A DNA stretch of 64,000 nucleotides from Sulfobacillus acidophilus DSM 10332 (GTDB lineage: Bacteria > Bacillota > Sulfobacillia > Sulfobacillales > Sulfobacillaceae), in the NCBI GenBank assembly GCA_000237975.1, contig CP003179.1, positions 992,001 through 1,056,000 of the forward strand, given 5' to 3'. The notes under the pieces were generated by a model, which had not been told where the DNA came from, did not search any database, and saw only the letters and a list, made by a program, of their open reading frames with translations. A program made the position numbers and the translations under genes. Below are positions 17,048-25,855 of this stretch, one piece after another. Position 1 is the first letter of the stretch. Every line of letters begins with the position of its first letter.

Positions 17048-17065
17048 GGGGTGATTCCTCCTGTT

Positions 17066-18727
17066 TTAAAGGGTGTGAATGACGGGTCGGGCGTTCATGG
17101 ACGTTTTGCACATTTCGTGGCAGGAACCTTCAAGGCTGCAGCAAAGGGAGCAAACGATACCGCCGTGATGTGGGCAATCCAGCGTGTCGAGCGCTTCGTA
17201 TTCAAAACTGCAGGAGGTGCAGGTCACGAGATGAGTCGCTTTTTCTGAGGCGGTTTGGGGTTCCCGAGCAATGTAATATTTGCCTTGGGTCACCTGAGCA
17301 ATGATGGGGGCCGTGACAAAGGATACGATGAGTGACAGGAAGGCGGAAAATGCCTGCAACAAGGGTCCGAACACCCCAAAAAAGGCGGCGATGGAAATTG
17401 CGGAGGCGATCAGCATGGCGCCAAAACCGACCGGGTTGAAATTATACAGGTGGCCCCGTTTGAATTCGATGTACGAGGGGCTCACCTTCATGAAGGGTTT
17501 AATAATCACCAGGTCGGATACGACGGCTCCAATCCAGGCTACTGCGACATTGGAATAAAATCCGAGAATCGAATTCAAGAAGCCAAAAACGTTCAGTTCC
17601 ATCAGGGTTAGGGCAATCCCGACGTTGAACACGAGCCAGACAACCCTCCCCGGATGCGCATGGAAAATCCGGGAAAAGAAGTTAGACCAGGAAAGCGACC
17701 CGGAATAAGCGTTGGTCACGTTGATTTTAATTTGTGACAAGATGACGAAAAAGGTCGCAATGGCGAGGCCCATGGCAGCATCCGGGATCCAGAGCTTTAA
17801 CGCATGCAGGTACATTTGAATGGGCTCGTCCGCTTTGGCCAATCCGACAATGGGAGCGATGAAAGAAGCGAGGACAGACCCGCCGATTTGTTTGGCGGCT
17901 CCCAGAATGACCCATCCGGGGCCGGCAAATAGAACGGCTAACCACCATTGGAACGACCGTCGGGACGTCTTATCCGGCATAAACCGCAAGTAGTCGACTT
18001 GCTCACCGATTTGGGCGATTAACGACAGCACCACCCCGGCCGCCGATCCAAAGAGAATCGGGCTGAAATGCAAACTGCCGGGCGTACTGCCGGCAAAGTG
18101 TGCCCAAGCCACAAAAGCGTGTGGATCTTTGGTCATCAGCACAATCAAGGGCAACACCAAGAGCGCTAACCAGAGCGGCTGGGTCCAGACTTGCAGTTTG
18201 GAAAGGAAGGTCATACCGTAAATCACCAAGGGAATGATCCCGATGGCGGCGATTAGGTACGCTAGCCATAGAGGCCACCCGAAGGTCAGGTTCAATGCTT
18301 GGCCCATCACCGACCCTTCAAGGGAAAAGTAGATAAAGGTAAACGATGCGTACACAAGCGACGTTAACGTAGAGCCGTAATACCCAAAACCGGCTCCCCG
18401 GGTCAAGAGGTCCATATCAATGTTATATTTCGCGGAATAGTAGGCAATAGGGATGCCGGTGAGGAAAATCACGATGCCGGCCGCGATAATCGCCCAGAGG
18501 GCGTTGGAAAAGCCGTAGGTTAAGGTAATCGAGCCACCAATGGCGAAGTCGGCCAGGTAGGCGATGCCACCGAGGGCGGCCGTAGCCACCGCATATTCAC
18601 TCCAGCGCCTGAACGCTTTTGGGGCATAGCGTAGCGCATAATCTTCCATGACCGGGTTATTCACGAACGTGTTAAACACGCGCCGCTGCGATTTTGACGG
18701 CGGTTTAGCCGTTTCCGTACTCATCAT
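17066..18727 (-). CDS. NCS1-family permease with cysteine-rich C-terminal tail
   Basis: 553 residues from ATG 18727, which has AAAGGAGG six bases upstream; an ATG 21 bases earlier is open but lacks a site. About 12 membrane helices of the purine/cytosine/allantoin (NCS1) family. After the last helix comes a soluble tail with eight cysteines: TCTSC, DCPHH, IVCSLCC, GSCHEMC. Such a pattern suggests bound zinc or an iron-sulfur cluster and is not part of the transport core. Being upstream of fmdA, it likely imports formamide or a related small nitrogen compound (inference). Confidence 0.85.
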   Translation of the reverse strand: MMSTETAKPPSKSQRRVFNTFVNNPVMEDYALRYAPKAFRRWSEYAVATAALGGIAYLADFAIGGSITLTYGFSNALWAIIAAGIVIFLTGIPIAYYSAKYNIDMDLLTRGAGFGYYGSTLTSLVYASFTFIYFSLEGSVMGQALNLTFGWPLWLAYLIAAIGIIPLVIYGMTFLSKLQVWTQPLWLALLVLPLIVLMTKDPHAFVAWAHFAGSTPGSLHFSPILFGSAAGVVLSLIAQIGEQVDYLRFMPDKTSRRSFQWWLAVLFAGPGWVILGAAKQIGGSVLASFIAPIVGLAKADEPIQMYLHALKLWIPDAAMGLAIATFFVILSQIKINVTNAYSGSLSWSNFFSRIFHAHPGRVVWLVFNVGIALTLMELNVFGFLNSILGFYSNVAVAWIGAVVSDLVIIKPFMKVSPSYIEFKRGHLYNFNPVGFGAMLIASAISIAAFFGVFGPLLQAFSAFLSLIVSFVTAPIIAQVTQGKYYIAREPQTASEKATHLVTCTSCSFEYEALDTLDCPHHGGIVCSLCCSLEGSCHEMCKTSMNARPVIHTL

Positions 18728-19137
18728 TAGACCTCCTTTGGCGTTCACGCGGTAATGAGTTAAAAGACTCTCCCGTAGAGGGGGATTCCGGGGGTCGTTC
18801 AGCCGTTTTGTGTGGTCAGGGATGCGCAGTCAATCTATCAAGTCGTGTAATGTATGGCAATAGATCTAACATATATTTGGAGTAAAGGATAAAAAATGAT
18901 TGACAGATAAGTTATTGGATTGTGGTTTGTTGGCAAGTTCCTTGACCACTCAAACTATTGCCGGAGAGCTTGAACGATGGGTTAATGCAGAATACAAAAA
19001 GGGGACCGGGGGATTGTCGGATTACACCATGGTATTTCTCGTTTTGGTCGGGTATCGTAAGACCAACGTCGCAAGGATGTTATGTTTTAAGTTAGAGCTT
19101 ACATCCAAGCGATGCGGGCAAATTGAATAATCTAAAG
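18728..19137. other. Divergent intergenic region before NCS1 and guanidine operons
   Basis: About 410 bases, more A/T-rich than its surroundings. It holds the NCS1 ribosome binding site and must hold promoters for both directions, but I could not find a convincing -35/-10 pair. A 76-codon open frame at 18900-19130 has no ribosome binding site or family resemblance and is not accepted as a gene. Confidence 0.4.
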
Positions 19138-19226
19138 TTTGCTAGGGTTCCGCTAGATACTAGGTCTGGTCCAAGAGCAAACGGCTTTCACAAAGCCACA
19201 CGGAAGGATAAAAGCCTGGGAGATCT
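19138..19226 (+). ncRNA. Guanidine-I riboswitch (ykkC-type) aptamer
   Basis: The three conserved blocks of the class are present in order: CTAGGGTTCCGC (19142-19153), CTGGTCCAAGAGC (19166-19178, consensus CUGGUCCGAGAGC) and CACGGAAGGATAAAAGCC followed by TGGGAGA (19199-19223). A short GGCTTTCACAAAGCC hairpin sits between the second and third. It lies 60 bases before the first gene of a guanidine-degrading operon, and its 3' strand overlaps the 5' arm of a terminator, the usual ON-switch design: guanidine binding should prevent termination. Confidence 0.93.
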
Positions 19227-19265
19227 CACCATGACGTGGTCGTGGTCGTCTCTCGGGCTTTTGTG
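19212..19265 (+). terminator. Riboswitch-controlled terminator
   Basis: Twelve-pair stem AAGCCTGGGAGA / TCTCTCGGGCTT (two G-U type pairs) followed by TTGT. The 5' arm is the last conserved strand of the aptamer, so aptamer and terminator are mutually exclusive. GAAAGGAG of the next gene begins six bases further on. Confidence 0.85.
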
Positions 19266-19285
19266 ATCGAGAAAGGAGCAATTCG

Positions 19286-20020
19286 ATGGACCCATTATGG
19301 CGTTATACGCTGAGACCTGGCGGGAAATGGTCGGGAATTATTCGGCGCGGTATGCAGATGCGTTTCACCGCAATGGGGCCGGGCGCCAATCTCTCGGTAC
19401 TGCTCTATCATGCGAGAAATCGCCAAGAGCGGTACAACATGCCGGATACGCTTAAGGCCCAGCATACGGTTTTTCTCACCCGAGGAAATGTCTTAATGAG
19501 TGATAACGGGCGAGTATTAGCCAGTATCATAGATGACCGGGTGGGGTGGCATGACACCATCAGCGGCTACAGCGACCGACGCCAGATCGACGAACAATAT
19601 GGCCTGACGACTTTTCAATCCCATCGGAACGACTGGTTGCGCAGTGGTCAAGAAAACTTTGCCATGGAATTAGTGCGGCACGGTCTGAGCCTGAGGGATT
19701 TGGTCCCACCCGTCAATCTCTTTGCTAAAGTGACCGTTGATGAAACAGGGCAGATGATCTTTCATCCCCATCATGCCCTTGCGGGTTCCGAGGTGTGGCT
19801 GCGAACGGAAATGGATGTGTTGATGGTGCTGTCGAACACGCCGAATCCTCTCGATCGGCGGACCGTCTATCCTTCCGTGCCCATTGCCTTAGAAGTGAGA
19901 CCGGCATCTCCCGTCACCGAAGAGGACTTTTGTGTGACGTACTGTCCGGAAAACCGACGGGCTTTTGAAAATACCTGGGAGTATTACCGGTTGCAGGAAT
20001 TCGTGGGTGCAAAGGAGTGA
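19286..20020 (+). CDS. DUF1989 protein, subunit of carboxyguanidine deiminase
   Basis: 244 residues, ATG behind GAAAGGAG. DUF1989 family (urea-carboxylase-associated protein). The two DUF1989 proteins of such operons form a heteromeric enzyme that deiminates carboxyguanidine to allophanate and ammonia. Conserved stretches include NLSVLLYHARNRQERYN, a turn DDRVGWHDTISGYSDRR and the NLFAKV region. First gene after the guanidine-I riboswitch; it ends with TGA beside the ribosome binding site of the second DUF1989 gene. Cytoplasmic. Confidence 0.88.
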   Translation: MDPLWRYTLRPGGKWSGIIRRGMQMRFTAMGPGANLSVLLYHARNRQERYNMPDTLKAQHTVFLTRGNVLMSDNGRVLASIIDDRVGWHDTISGYSDRRQIDEQYGLTTFQSHRNDWLRSGQENFAMELVRHGLSLRDLVPPVNLFAKVTVDETGQMIFHPHHALAGSEVWLRTEMDVLMVLSNTPNPLDRRTVYPSVPIALEVRPASPVTEEDFCVTYCPENRRAFENTWEYYRLQEFVGAKE

Positions 20021-20025
20021 GGGAC

Positions 20026-20688
20026 GTGGCATTGGTGGAGAGTCCTCGGGATATACGGCGGGCCGTCTATGATCAGGTTTTACCGTCTGGTGAGGGGTGG
20101 ATGTATACCTTAAATGCCGGACAATACTTCAGAATTGTGGATTTGGAAGGTAATCAAGCGGTAGATACGTTATTTTATGATGCGAACAATCCGGAGGACC
20201 ATTACAGTGCGGTGAAAACCATGGCTGGCCAACAAAATATTTATCTCACGACGGGGTCGGTACTGCGGAGTGAATCGGGCAACCCGTTATTGGAGATTGT
20301 GGCGGACACTTGCGGTCGGCACGATACATTGGGCGGGGCCTGCTCGGCTCAAAGTAATGGCGTGCGATATGATCGGTCACTGGAGTGGATGCACAATTGC
20401 CGGGATACCTTTATGTTGCAACTGTCTCGGCACGAGACGGGCCTAGGGAAGCGGGATTTAGCTCCCAACATCAATTTCTTTATGAATGTGCCGGTGACGC
20501 CAGACGGCGGATTGGAATTTCAAGACGGCATTTCTGCTCCCGGGCGCTATGTTGAGTTAAAGGCATTACGCCCTGTCCTTGTTCTCATCAGCAACTGCCC
20601 ACAGATGAATAATCCTTGCAACGCGTATAATCCGACACCTGTTCGGTTGGTCATCTGGAATCCGGAGGAGGGAGCCGATGTTTCGTAA
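20026..20688 (+). CDS. DUF1989 protein, second subunit of carboxyguanidine deiminase
   Basis: 220 residues from GTG 20026, with AAAGGAG eight bases upstream; an earlier GTG at 20017 sits inside that site. Paralogue of the preceding protein, sharing NQAVDTLFYDANNPEDHYSA, a DTCGRHDTLGGACS stretch and PNINFFMNV. The cysteines and histidine of DTCGRHD are absent from the first paralogue's equivalent VGWHDT except for the His, suggesting that this subunit may hold the metal or catalytic site (inference). It overlaps the carboxylase start by 11 bases. Confidence 0.88.
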   Translation: MALVESPRDIRRAVYDQVLPSGEGWMYTLNAGQYFRIVDLEGNQAVDTLFYDANNPEDHYSAVKTMAGQQNIYLTTGSVLRSESGNPLLEIVADTCGRHDTLGGACSAQSNGVRYDRSLEWMHNCRDTFMLQLSRHETGLGKRDLAPNINFFMNVPVTPDGGLEFQDGISAPGRYVELKALRPVLVLISNCPQMNNPCNAYNPTPVRLVIWNPEEGADVS

Positions 20689-23600
20689 AGTGCTCATTGC
20701 CAACCGCGGAGCGATCGCGGTGCGCATTGAACGAACGCTACGTCGAATGGGAATTCCTTCAGTGGCTCTTTATACCACTGCCGATCAGGATAGTCGACAC
20801 GTGGAGCTCGCCGACGAAGCCGTGTGGATTGGAGATGGACCGGCCCAAGACAGTTACCTGGACGGTGAGCGCATTTTAGACATTGCGGCGGCTTACGGCG
20901 TCGACGCCATTCACCCCGGGTATGGTTTTCTCAGTGAGAATGCGGCCTTTGCACGCCGCTGCCAAGCCCGTCATATTACTTTTATTGGTCCGACACCCGA
21001 ACAAATCGAGCTGTTTGGACAAAAACACCGAGCGCGAGAGGTCGCAATGGCGGTTGGGGCACCGGTGGTGCCGGGTTCGCCGTTAGTGCACTCCGTAGAA
21101 GAGGCCCTCCTGGCGGCCGAGGCGATGGGGTATCCCGTGATGTTAAAAGCCACGGCGGGGGGTGGCGGCATCGGGATGCAAATTTGCGACGACGAAATGG
21201 CCCTCCGGCAGGCATTTGATTCCGTCGGGCGGGTTGCGGAAACTCATTTTCGGGATGCCGGAGTCTTTCTCGAAAAATATATTGCCCGCGGCCGGCATAT
21301 TGAGGTGCAGATTTTTGGCACAGAGACCGGCGAGGTGGTGACATTAGGTGAACGGGACTGCTCGATTCAACGGCGCAACCAAAAAATTCTCGAGGAAAGC
21401 CCTGCACCCTACTTAACCCCTGATCTCCGGAACAAAATGGCGGCGGCGGCAAAGCGATTGGCGGAGGCCGTGCACTACCGGAATGCCGGCACCGTCGAAT
21501 TTATTCTCGACGCAACAACTGGTGAATTCTATTTGTTAGAAGTGAATACTCGGCTGCAGGTAGAGCATGGGGTTACGGAAGAAGTGCTCGGCATTGATTT
21601 GGTCGAGTGGATGATTTTGGAAGCCGCCCATAATCTCTGTCATTTAAGTGATCGCGTACCGAAGCCGGTCGGCCACAGTATCGAGGTGCGCCTTTACGCC
21701 GAAGACGCCGGGCATCAATTTCGTCCTAGTACCGGCACAATCGATGCGGTCCAATGGCCTGAAGACGCGCGAGTCGAAACGTGGATTCAAAACGGGGTGA
21801 CGGTTACGCCGTACTATGACTCCATGTTGGCCAAGATTATCGTGCATGGTCAAGACCGCCCGGATGCGCTGAAAAAAATACGACAGGCTTTGGCCGAGAC
21901 CCGGGTGTACGGTGTGACAACCAACCGAAGTTACGTTTCGGCGTTGTTGGAGGACCCTCATTTTGCCGAGGGGCCTTTATATACCCAATGGTTGCGCACT
22001 TTTGCCCCCGATGAGCGGGCTCTTGAGGTATTGGACGGAGGACTGCAAACGACAGTACAAGACTGGCCTGGTCGGACGGGCTATTGGCAAGTCGGGGTCC
22101 CGCCTAGCGGCCCCATGGACCCCCTATCGTTTCGGCTGGGTAACCAACTGCTGGGCAATCCGGAATCTGCCGCCGGATTAGAGTTGACCCTACGGGGCGG
22201 GACGTTTCAATTTCGCTCCGACATGTGGTTTTGTATTACAGGTGCCGATTTCCAGCCCCGATTGGATGACGAGCCGGTTCCGCTCTTTCAACCGATTCAG
22301 GCACGGCGAGGTCAGGTGCTGAAATTTGGGGAAGCCACCGAGGGCATGAGGAGCTACCTTTTAGTTCAAGGGGGATTCGATGTTCCGCGGACCTTAGGGA
22401 GTGCTTCGACCTTTACGTTAGGCGGATTTGGCGGCCACGGAGGGCGATCTCTGCGTGCGGGCGATGTGCTGGCGGTCAATCCTTCTCCGCCGTCGATTCC
22501 CGAGGGTTCCGTGGTCCAGCCCCCCATATTGTCCCATCAGTGGACGATTGGTGTGCTTCCGGGCCCTCACAGTACCGAAGAATTTCTACAACCCGAATAC
22601 CTTGAACAGCTTACCAATACCACCTGGGAAGTCCACTATAACAGTTCACGTACCGGGGTCCGCCTGGTTGGTCCCGCACCACGGTGGGCACGCACGGACG
22701 GCGGTGACGCCGGATTGCATCCGTCCAATATCCATGACAATGCCTATGCGGTCGGCACGTTAGATTTAACCGGGGATATGCCCATCTTATTGGGGCCGGA
22801 CGGACCCAGTTTGGGTGGCTTTGTTTGCCCGGTGACCACGGTGGCGGCGGAGTTATGGAAAATCGGGCAACTGAGACCCGGCGATACGGTTCAGTTTCGC
22901 CTGTTGACCATTGAAGACGCCGAAACCCGTCGACGTTATCAAGAGACTTATATAGCGGCGCGGGGACACGGCGACTATTTGATAGCGGCTGAGGAACGGG
23001 ACTCTACACCACAGCTGGTGCACCAGCCTGTGTACGCTATCGTGGCGCAGACGGCTCATCATCCCGACTTTCCGATGACCATTCGTTTGGCCGGGGATGA
23101 GAATCTTTTGGTTGAATATGGCCCCATGGAGTGGGACATTCGCCATCGGTTTCGGGTACACGTGTTATTTGACGCCTTGCGTGCGCGGTCGGATTTACCG
23201 ATTGTGGACCTGACGCCGGGGATCCGTTCGTTGTTGGTGCACATCGATCCCGGGCGTATCTCCTTGACCGAGATGCGGGGGATTTTGCTTGAACTCGATC
23301 GGCATTTACCGGATTTGGATTCCATGCAGGTAACCTCTCGCATTGTTCATCTACCGCTCTCTTGGGATGATCCAAAAGCGCAATTGGCTGTCAGTCGTTA
23401 TCAACAAAATGTGCGCCCGGACGCCCCGTGGTGTCCGAGCAATATCGAGTTCATCCGTCGCATTAACGGGCTCGATTCGCTAGAGACCGTCAAGCAGATC
23501 GTCTATGACGCGACCTATCTGGTATTAGGATTAGGCGACGTGTATTTAGGGGCACCGGTGGCCATCCCGCTCGATCCGCGTCACCGCTTAATTACCACCA

Positions 23601-24283
23601 AATATAATCCGGCCAGGACTTGGACTCCGGAAAACGCGGTTGGCATTGGCGGGGCCTATTTATGTGTCTACGGCATGGAAGGACCGGGTGGCTATCAGTT
23701 AGTTGGTCGTACGGTTCAAATGTGGAATAAATGGCGATCGACCCGGAGCTTCCAATCGGGGAAACCGTGGTTATTACGGTTTTTTGACCAAATTCGGTTT
23801 TACCCGGTAACGGCCGAGGAGTTATTGAAGTTACGGGAGGATTTTCTTCGCGGACGCTTTGACGTCACCATCGAGGAAACTCAGTTCAATTTGGGACGGT
23901 ATCTTCAGTACCTTGATGAGATCGCGAATGAAGCAGAGGCATTCCGCAAGCGCCAACGGGAGGCGTTTCAAGCCGAACGAGAACGGTGGAAAGCACTCGG
24001 GTTGGCCGAATATGTGTCCGATTATTCCAGTATGCCGGTATTGGACGAGGAGGGACCAGTAGAAGGCGAACCTATTCGCAGTGGGCTTCCGGGGAGTGTT
24101 TGGAAGGTGCTCAAAAAGGTGGGGGAGACAGTGAACCAAGGAGAAGAGTTAGTAGTACTGGAGAGCATGAAAATGGAATTTCCTCTGACCGCTCCGTTTG
24201 ATGGAGTTGTCGCTTCGATCCTTGTGAAACCCGGGGACCAGGTTCAGCCCGGACAATTGCTGATGGGAATTTACCGACGGTAA
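20678..24283 (+). CDS. Biotin-dependent guanidine (urea) carboxylase
   Basis: 1201 residues. Domain order: biotin carboxylase (about 1-445, with ATP-grasp motif TAGGGGIGM and EVNTRLQVEHGVTE), KipA/AHS2-like carboxyltransferase half (about 455-770, TVQDWPGRTGYWQVGVPPSG), KipI/AHS1-like half (about 780-1010), linker, and C-terminal biotinyl domain with ESMKMEF around residue 1167. It carboxylates guanidine or urea with bicarbonate and ATP. The guanidine-I riboswitch and flanking deiminase subunits point to guanidine as the real substrate. GGAGGAGGGAG precedes the ATG. Confidence 0.93.
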   Translation: MFRKVLIANRGAIAVRIERTLRRMGIPSVALYTTADQDSRHVELADEAVWIGDGPAQDSYLDGERILDIAAAYGVDAIHPGYGFLSENAAFARRCQARHITFIGPTPEQIELFGQKHRAREVAMAVGAPVVPGSPLVHSVEEALLAAEAMGYPVMLKATAGGGGIGMQICDDEMALRQAFDSVGRVAETHFRDAGVFLEKYIARGRHIEVQIFGTETGEVVTLGERDCSIQRRNQKILEESPAPYLTPDLRNKMAAAAKRLAEAVHYRNAGTVEFILDATTGEFYLLEVNTRLQVEHGVTEEVLGIDLVEWMILEAAHNLCHLSDRVPKPVGHSIEVRLYAEDAGHQFRPSTGTIDAVQWPEDARVETWIQNGVTVTPYYDSMLAKIIVHGQDRPDALKKIRQALAETRVYGVTTNRSYVSALLEDPHFAEGPLYTQWLRTFAPDERALEVLDGGLQTTVQDWPGRTGYWQVGVPPSGPMDPLSFRLGNQLLGNPESAAGLELTLRGGTFQFRSDMWFCITGADFQPRLDDEPVPLFQPIQARRGQVLKFGEATEGMRSYLLVQGGFDVPRTLGSASTFTLGGFGGHGGRSLRAGDVLAVNPSPPSIPEGSVVQPPILSHQWTIGVLPGPHSTEEFLQPEYLEQLTNTTWEVHYNSSRTGVRLVGPAPRWARTDGGDAGLHPSNIHDNAYAVGTLDLTGDMPILLGPDGPSLGGFVCPVTTVAAELWKIGQLRPGDTVQFRLLTIEDAETRRRYQETYIAARGHGDYLIAAEERDSTPQLVHQPVYAIVAQTAHHPDFPMTIRLAGDENLLVEYGPMEWDIRHRFRVHVLFDALRARSDLPIVDLTPGIRSLLVHIDPGRISLTEMRGILLELDRHLPDLDSMQVTSRIVHLPLSWDDPKAQLAVSRYQQNVRPDAPWCPSNIEFIRRINGLDSLETVKQIVYDATYLVLGLGDVYLGAPVAIPLDPRHRLITTKYNPARTWTPENAVGIGGAYLCVYGMEGPGGYQLVGRTVQMWNKWRSTRSFQSGKPWLLRFFDQIRFYPVTAEELLKLREDFLRGRFDVTIEETQFNLGRYLQYLDEIANEAEAFRKRQREAFQAERERWKALGLAEYVSDYSSMPVLDEEGPVEGEPIRSGLPGSVWKVLKKVGETVNQGEELVVLESMKMEFPLTAPFDGVVASILVKPGDQVQPGQLLMGIYRR

Positions 24284-24310
24284 ACCACGATAACGGATGA
24301 GGTGATAGGG

Positions 24311-24691
24311 ATGGAAGTCTTCGTAAACGGCGAACTTATGCAGGGGCTCTCGATGCACCATTTTCTCACGGGGGCCCGTTATGTCCGAAGCGCCCGGACG
24401 GCGCCAATCTACCGTCTATTCTCAATTGATGATCATTATCCGGCGATGGTGATGGCAGAGGGATTTGAGCGGGGTTACGCAATCGCGGGCGAAATTTATG
24501 ATGTGCCGGAAAGCCTGTGGCCGGAGATTGTGGCCAACGAACGGCGGTTAGGCCTCTATCGCGGCCCGATTTGGCTTGAAGACGGTCAAGCTATGGGAGG
24601 CATTCTATCCGTCCGCGAATTATGTGAAGGATACCCGGATATTTCTCATTTTGGGGGCTGGCGTGAATATCGCCAAACCCTAACCCGTTAA
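24311..24691 (+). CDS. Stand-alone allophanate hydrolase C-terminal domain
   Basis: 126 residues from ATG 24311 (GAGGTGATAGGG upstream; a GTG nine bases earlier is also open). It matches only the C-terminal, gamma-glutamylcyclotransferase-like domain of allophanate hydrolase: VNGELMQGLSMHHFL, RSARTAPIYRLFS, GGILSV and DISHFGGWREY. The amidase-signature domain with its Ser-Ser-Lys triad is absent here and elsewhere in the window. In yeast urea amidolyase the equivalent domain decarboxylates the product of the amidase. It closes the guanidine operon before a terminator. Confidence 0.85.
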   Translation: MEVFVNGELMQGLSMHHFLTGARYVRSARTAPIYRLFSIDDHYPAMVMAEGFERGYAIAGEIYDVPESLWPEIVANERRLGLYRGPIWLEDGQAMGGILSVRELCEGYPDISHFGGWREYRQTLTR

Positions 24692-24696
24692 GATCA

Positions 24697-24741
24697 GAAA
24701 AAACGCCATCCTTCCCGTTTTGGCGGGGGATGGCGTTTTTT
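24697..24741. terminator. Bidirectional terminator between guanidine operon and desaturase
   Basis: Stem AAAAAACGCCATCC / GGATGGCGTTTTTT, T-run on the plus strand and A-run (T-run on minus) on the other side, so it can end both the plus-strand guanidine operon and the minus-strand desaturase gene. Confidence 0.9.
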
Positions 24742-24751
24742 ACGGCGCTGA

Positions 24752-25798
24752 CTACATGACGGTTAAAAATGAAACACCGACCGCCCCGATGAAACCCTGA
24801 GTGACGTCACCGTAATCTGAGGCTAACACCCGCTGCACGCGATAGCGATGATACCAGCGTAATTGGGCGGATAACGGAAGGATACGAGCTTTCCCGTGCT
24901 GCGAGAGATATTGGGTTTCGTGGTAATGGCGTAACCGGTGCCATGGTAGACCCGGAAGGGCATGATGCACATTATGGTAGACGAAATTGAGGGTCAGTAA
25001 ATTGAGGGCGGGAAACCGATGAGAAAGCAGATTGGAATAGGTGTTCTCTTCCTCGTAAGTATGATCCCGCTGGGGAATCGTCGGTGCGGGCCCGCTGGGG
25101 TAGGCGACAATCGGCTCATAGGTATGCTGAAACGCATCGACAAAGCGCAAGACGGTAATAAAAAGATAACTGGCCAGGACATATCCCAGTGCAGCTGGCC
25201 AATGCCAGGCAAGAATCGCGAGCCAGCCGACCGTGCGGATTGCCAAAACGCCGAATACACGATATCGGTGGGGTGAGTGCTCGCTCCACGGTTGACGAAT
25301 CATGGCACCCCGCATCAGAAGTTCGACGGCTGGAATATAGAGCCATTCCATGAAAATGACCAATCGACAGGCCACCGGATGTTGCGTCAGCCACTGGCGA
25401 AAGTCAAAGGAAATCACGTCGGCTTTTTGAAAATGATGGGCTAAATGTTTCTTTTCCGTTCGTGGCAAATTGGCAAGGCAAGAACCGTTAATCCAGCTGA
25501 TGATGACCATCATGCGTCGATTGACCCGGGATGATCGAAAAATGGTATGGTGAACCAGTTCGTGAAAAAAGTAGGCGGAAATAATCATGCTATGGGCCAC
25601 CAACAGCACCCCGACCATCCAGAGCCATGGGGAACGGGAAAACAGGAAGATCCATCCACCCGCGTAGCCACCGAGGATATACGCCAACGCTAGCAAATTG
25701 GGAATAATCCCGTCATCATATCGAAACACGTTGCGAAGTCCCCGCCTGCGGTGATCGGCTTTGTCCGGGGTTAGTACGGCTGAAGAGGATGAAGCCAC
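24752..25798 (-). CDS. Fatty acid desaturase family protein
   Basis: 348 residues from GTG 25798, with AAAGGAG eight bases upstream; a TTG 24 bases earlier overlaps that site. Membrane-bound di-iron desaturase/hydroxylase: three histidine boxes HELVHH (about 87), HLAHH (about 130) and HNVHH (about 278), with four to five membrane helices between. It introduces a double bond or hydroxyl into acyl chains or carotenoid-like substrates. It is the last gene behind the permease at 25856. Confidence 0.88.
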   Translation of the reverse strand: MASSSSAVLTPDKADHRRRGLRNVFRYDDGIIPNLLALAYILGGYAGGWIFLFSRSPWLWMVGVLLVAHSMIISAYFFHELVHHTIFRSSRVNRRMMVIISWINGSCLANLPRTEKKHLAHHFQKADVISFDFRQWLTQHPVACRLVIFMEWLYIPAVELLMRGAMIRQPWSEHSPHRYRVFGVLAIRTVGWLAILAWHWPAALGYVLASYLFITVLRFVDAFQHTYEPIVAYPSGPAPTIPQRDHTYEEENTYSNLLSHRFPALNLLTLNFVYHNVHHALPGLPWHRLRHYHETQYLSQHGKARILPLSAQLRWYHRYRVQRVLASDYGDVTQGFIGAVGVSFLTVM

Positions 25799-25855
25799 TA
25801 AACACACTCCTTTTTGAAACAATCCGCGTGCCAGGGAGGGGTTCCCCCTGGCCAG

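Noticed and set aside
18749-18800. Possible second guanidine-responsive element (mini-ykkC-like hairpins) before the NCS1 gene
   Set aside because: The ACGR-loop hairpin pair could not be folded with proper stems; only fragments such as CTCTACGGGAG are seen.
18900-19130. 76-codon open frame before the guanidine riboswitch
   Set aside because: Starts with TTG without a ribosome binding site, has unlike codon use and no family similarity; the region is better read as a divergent promoter interval.
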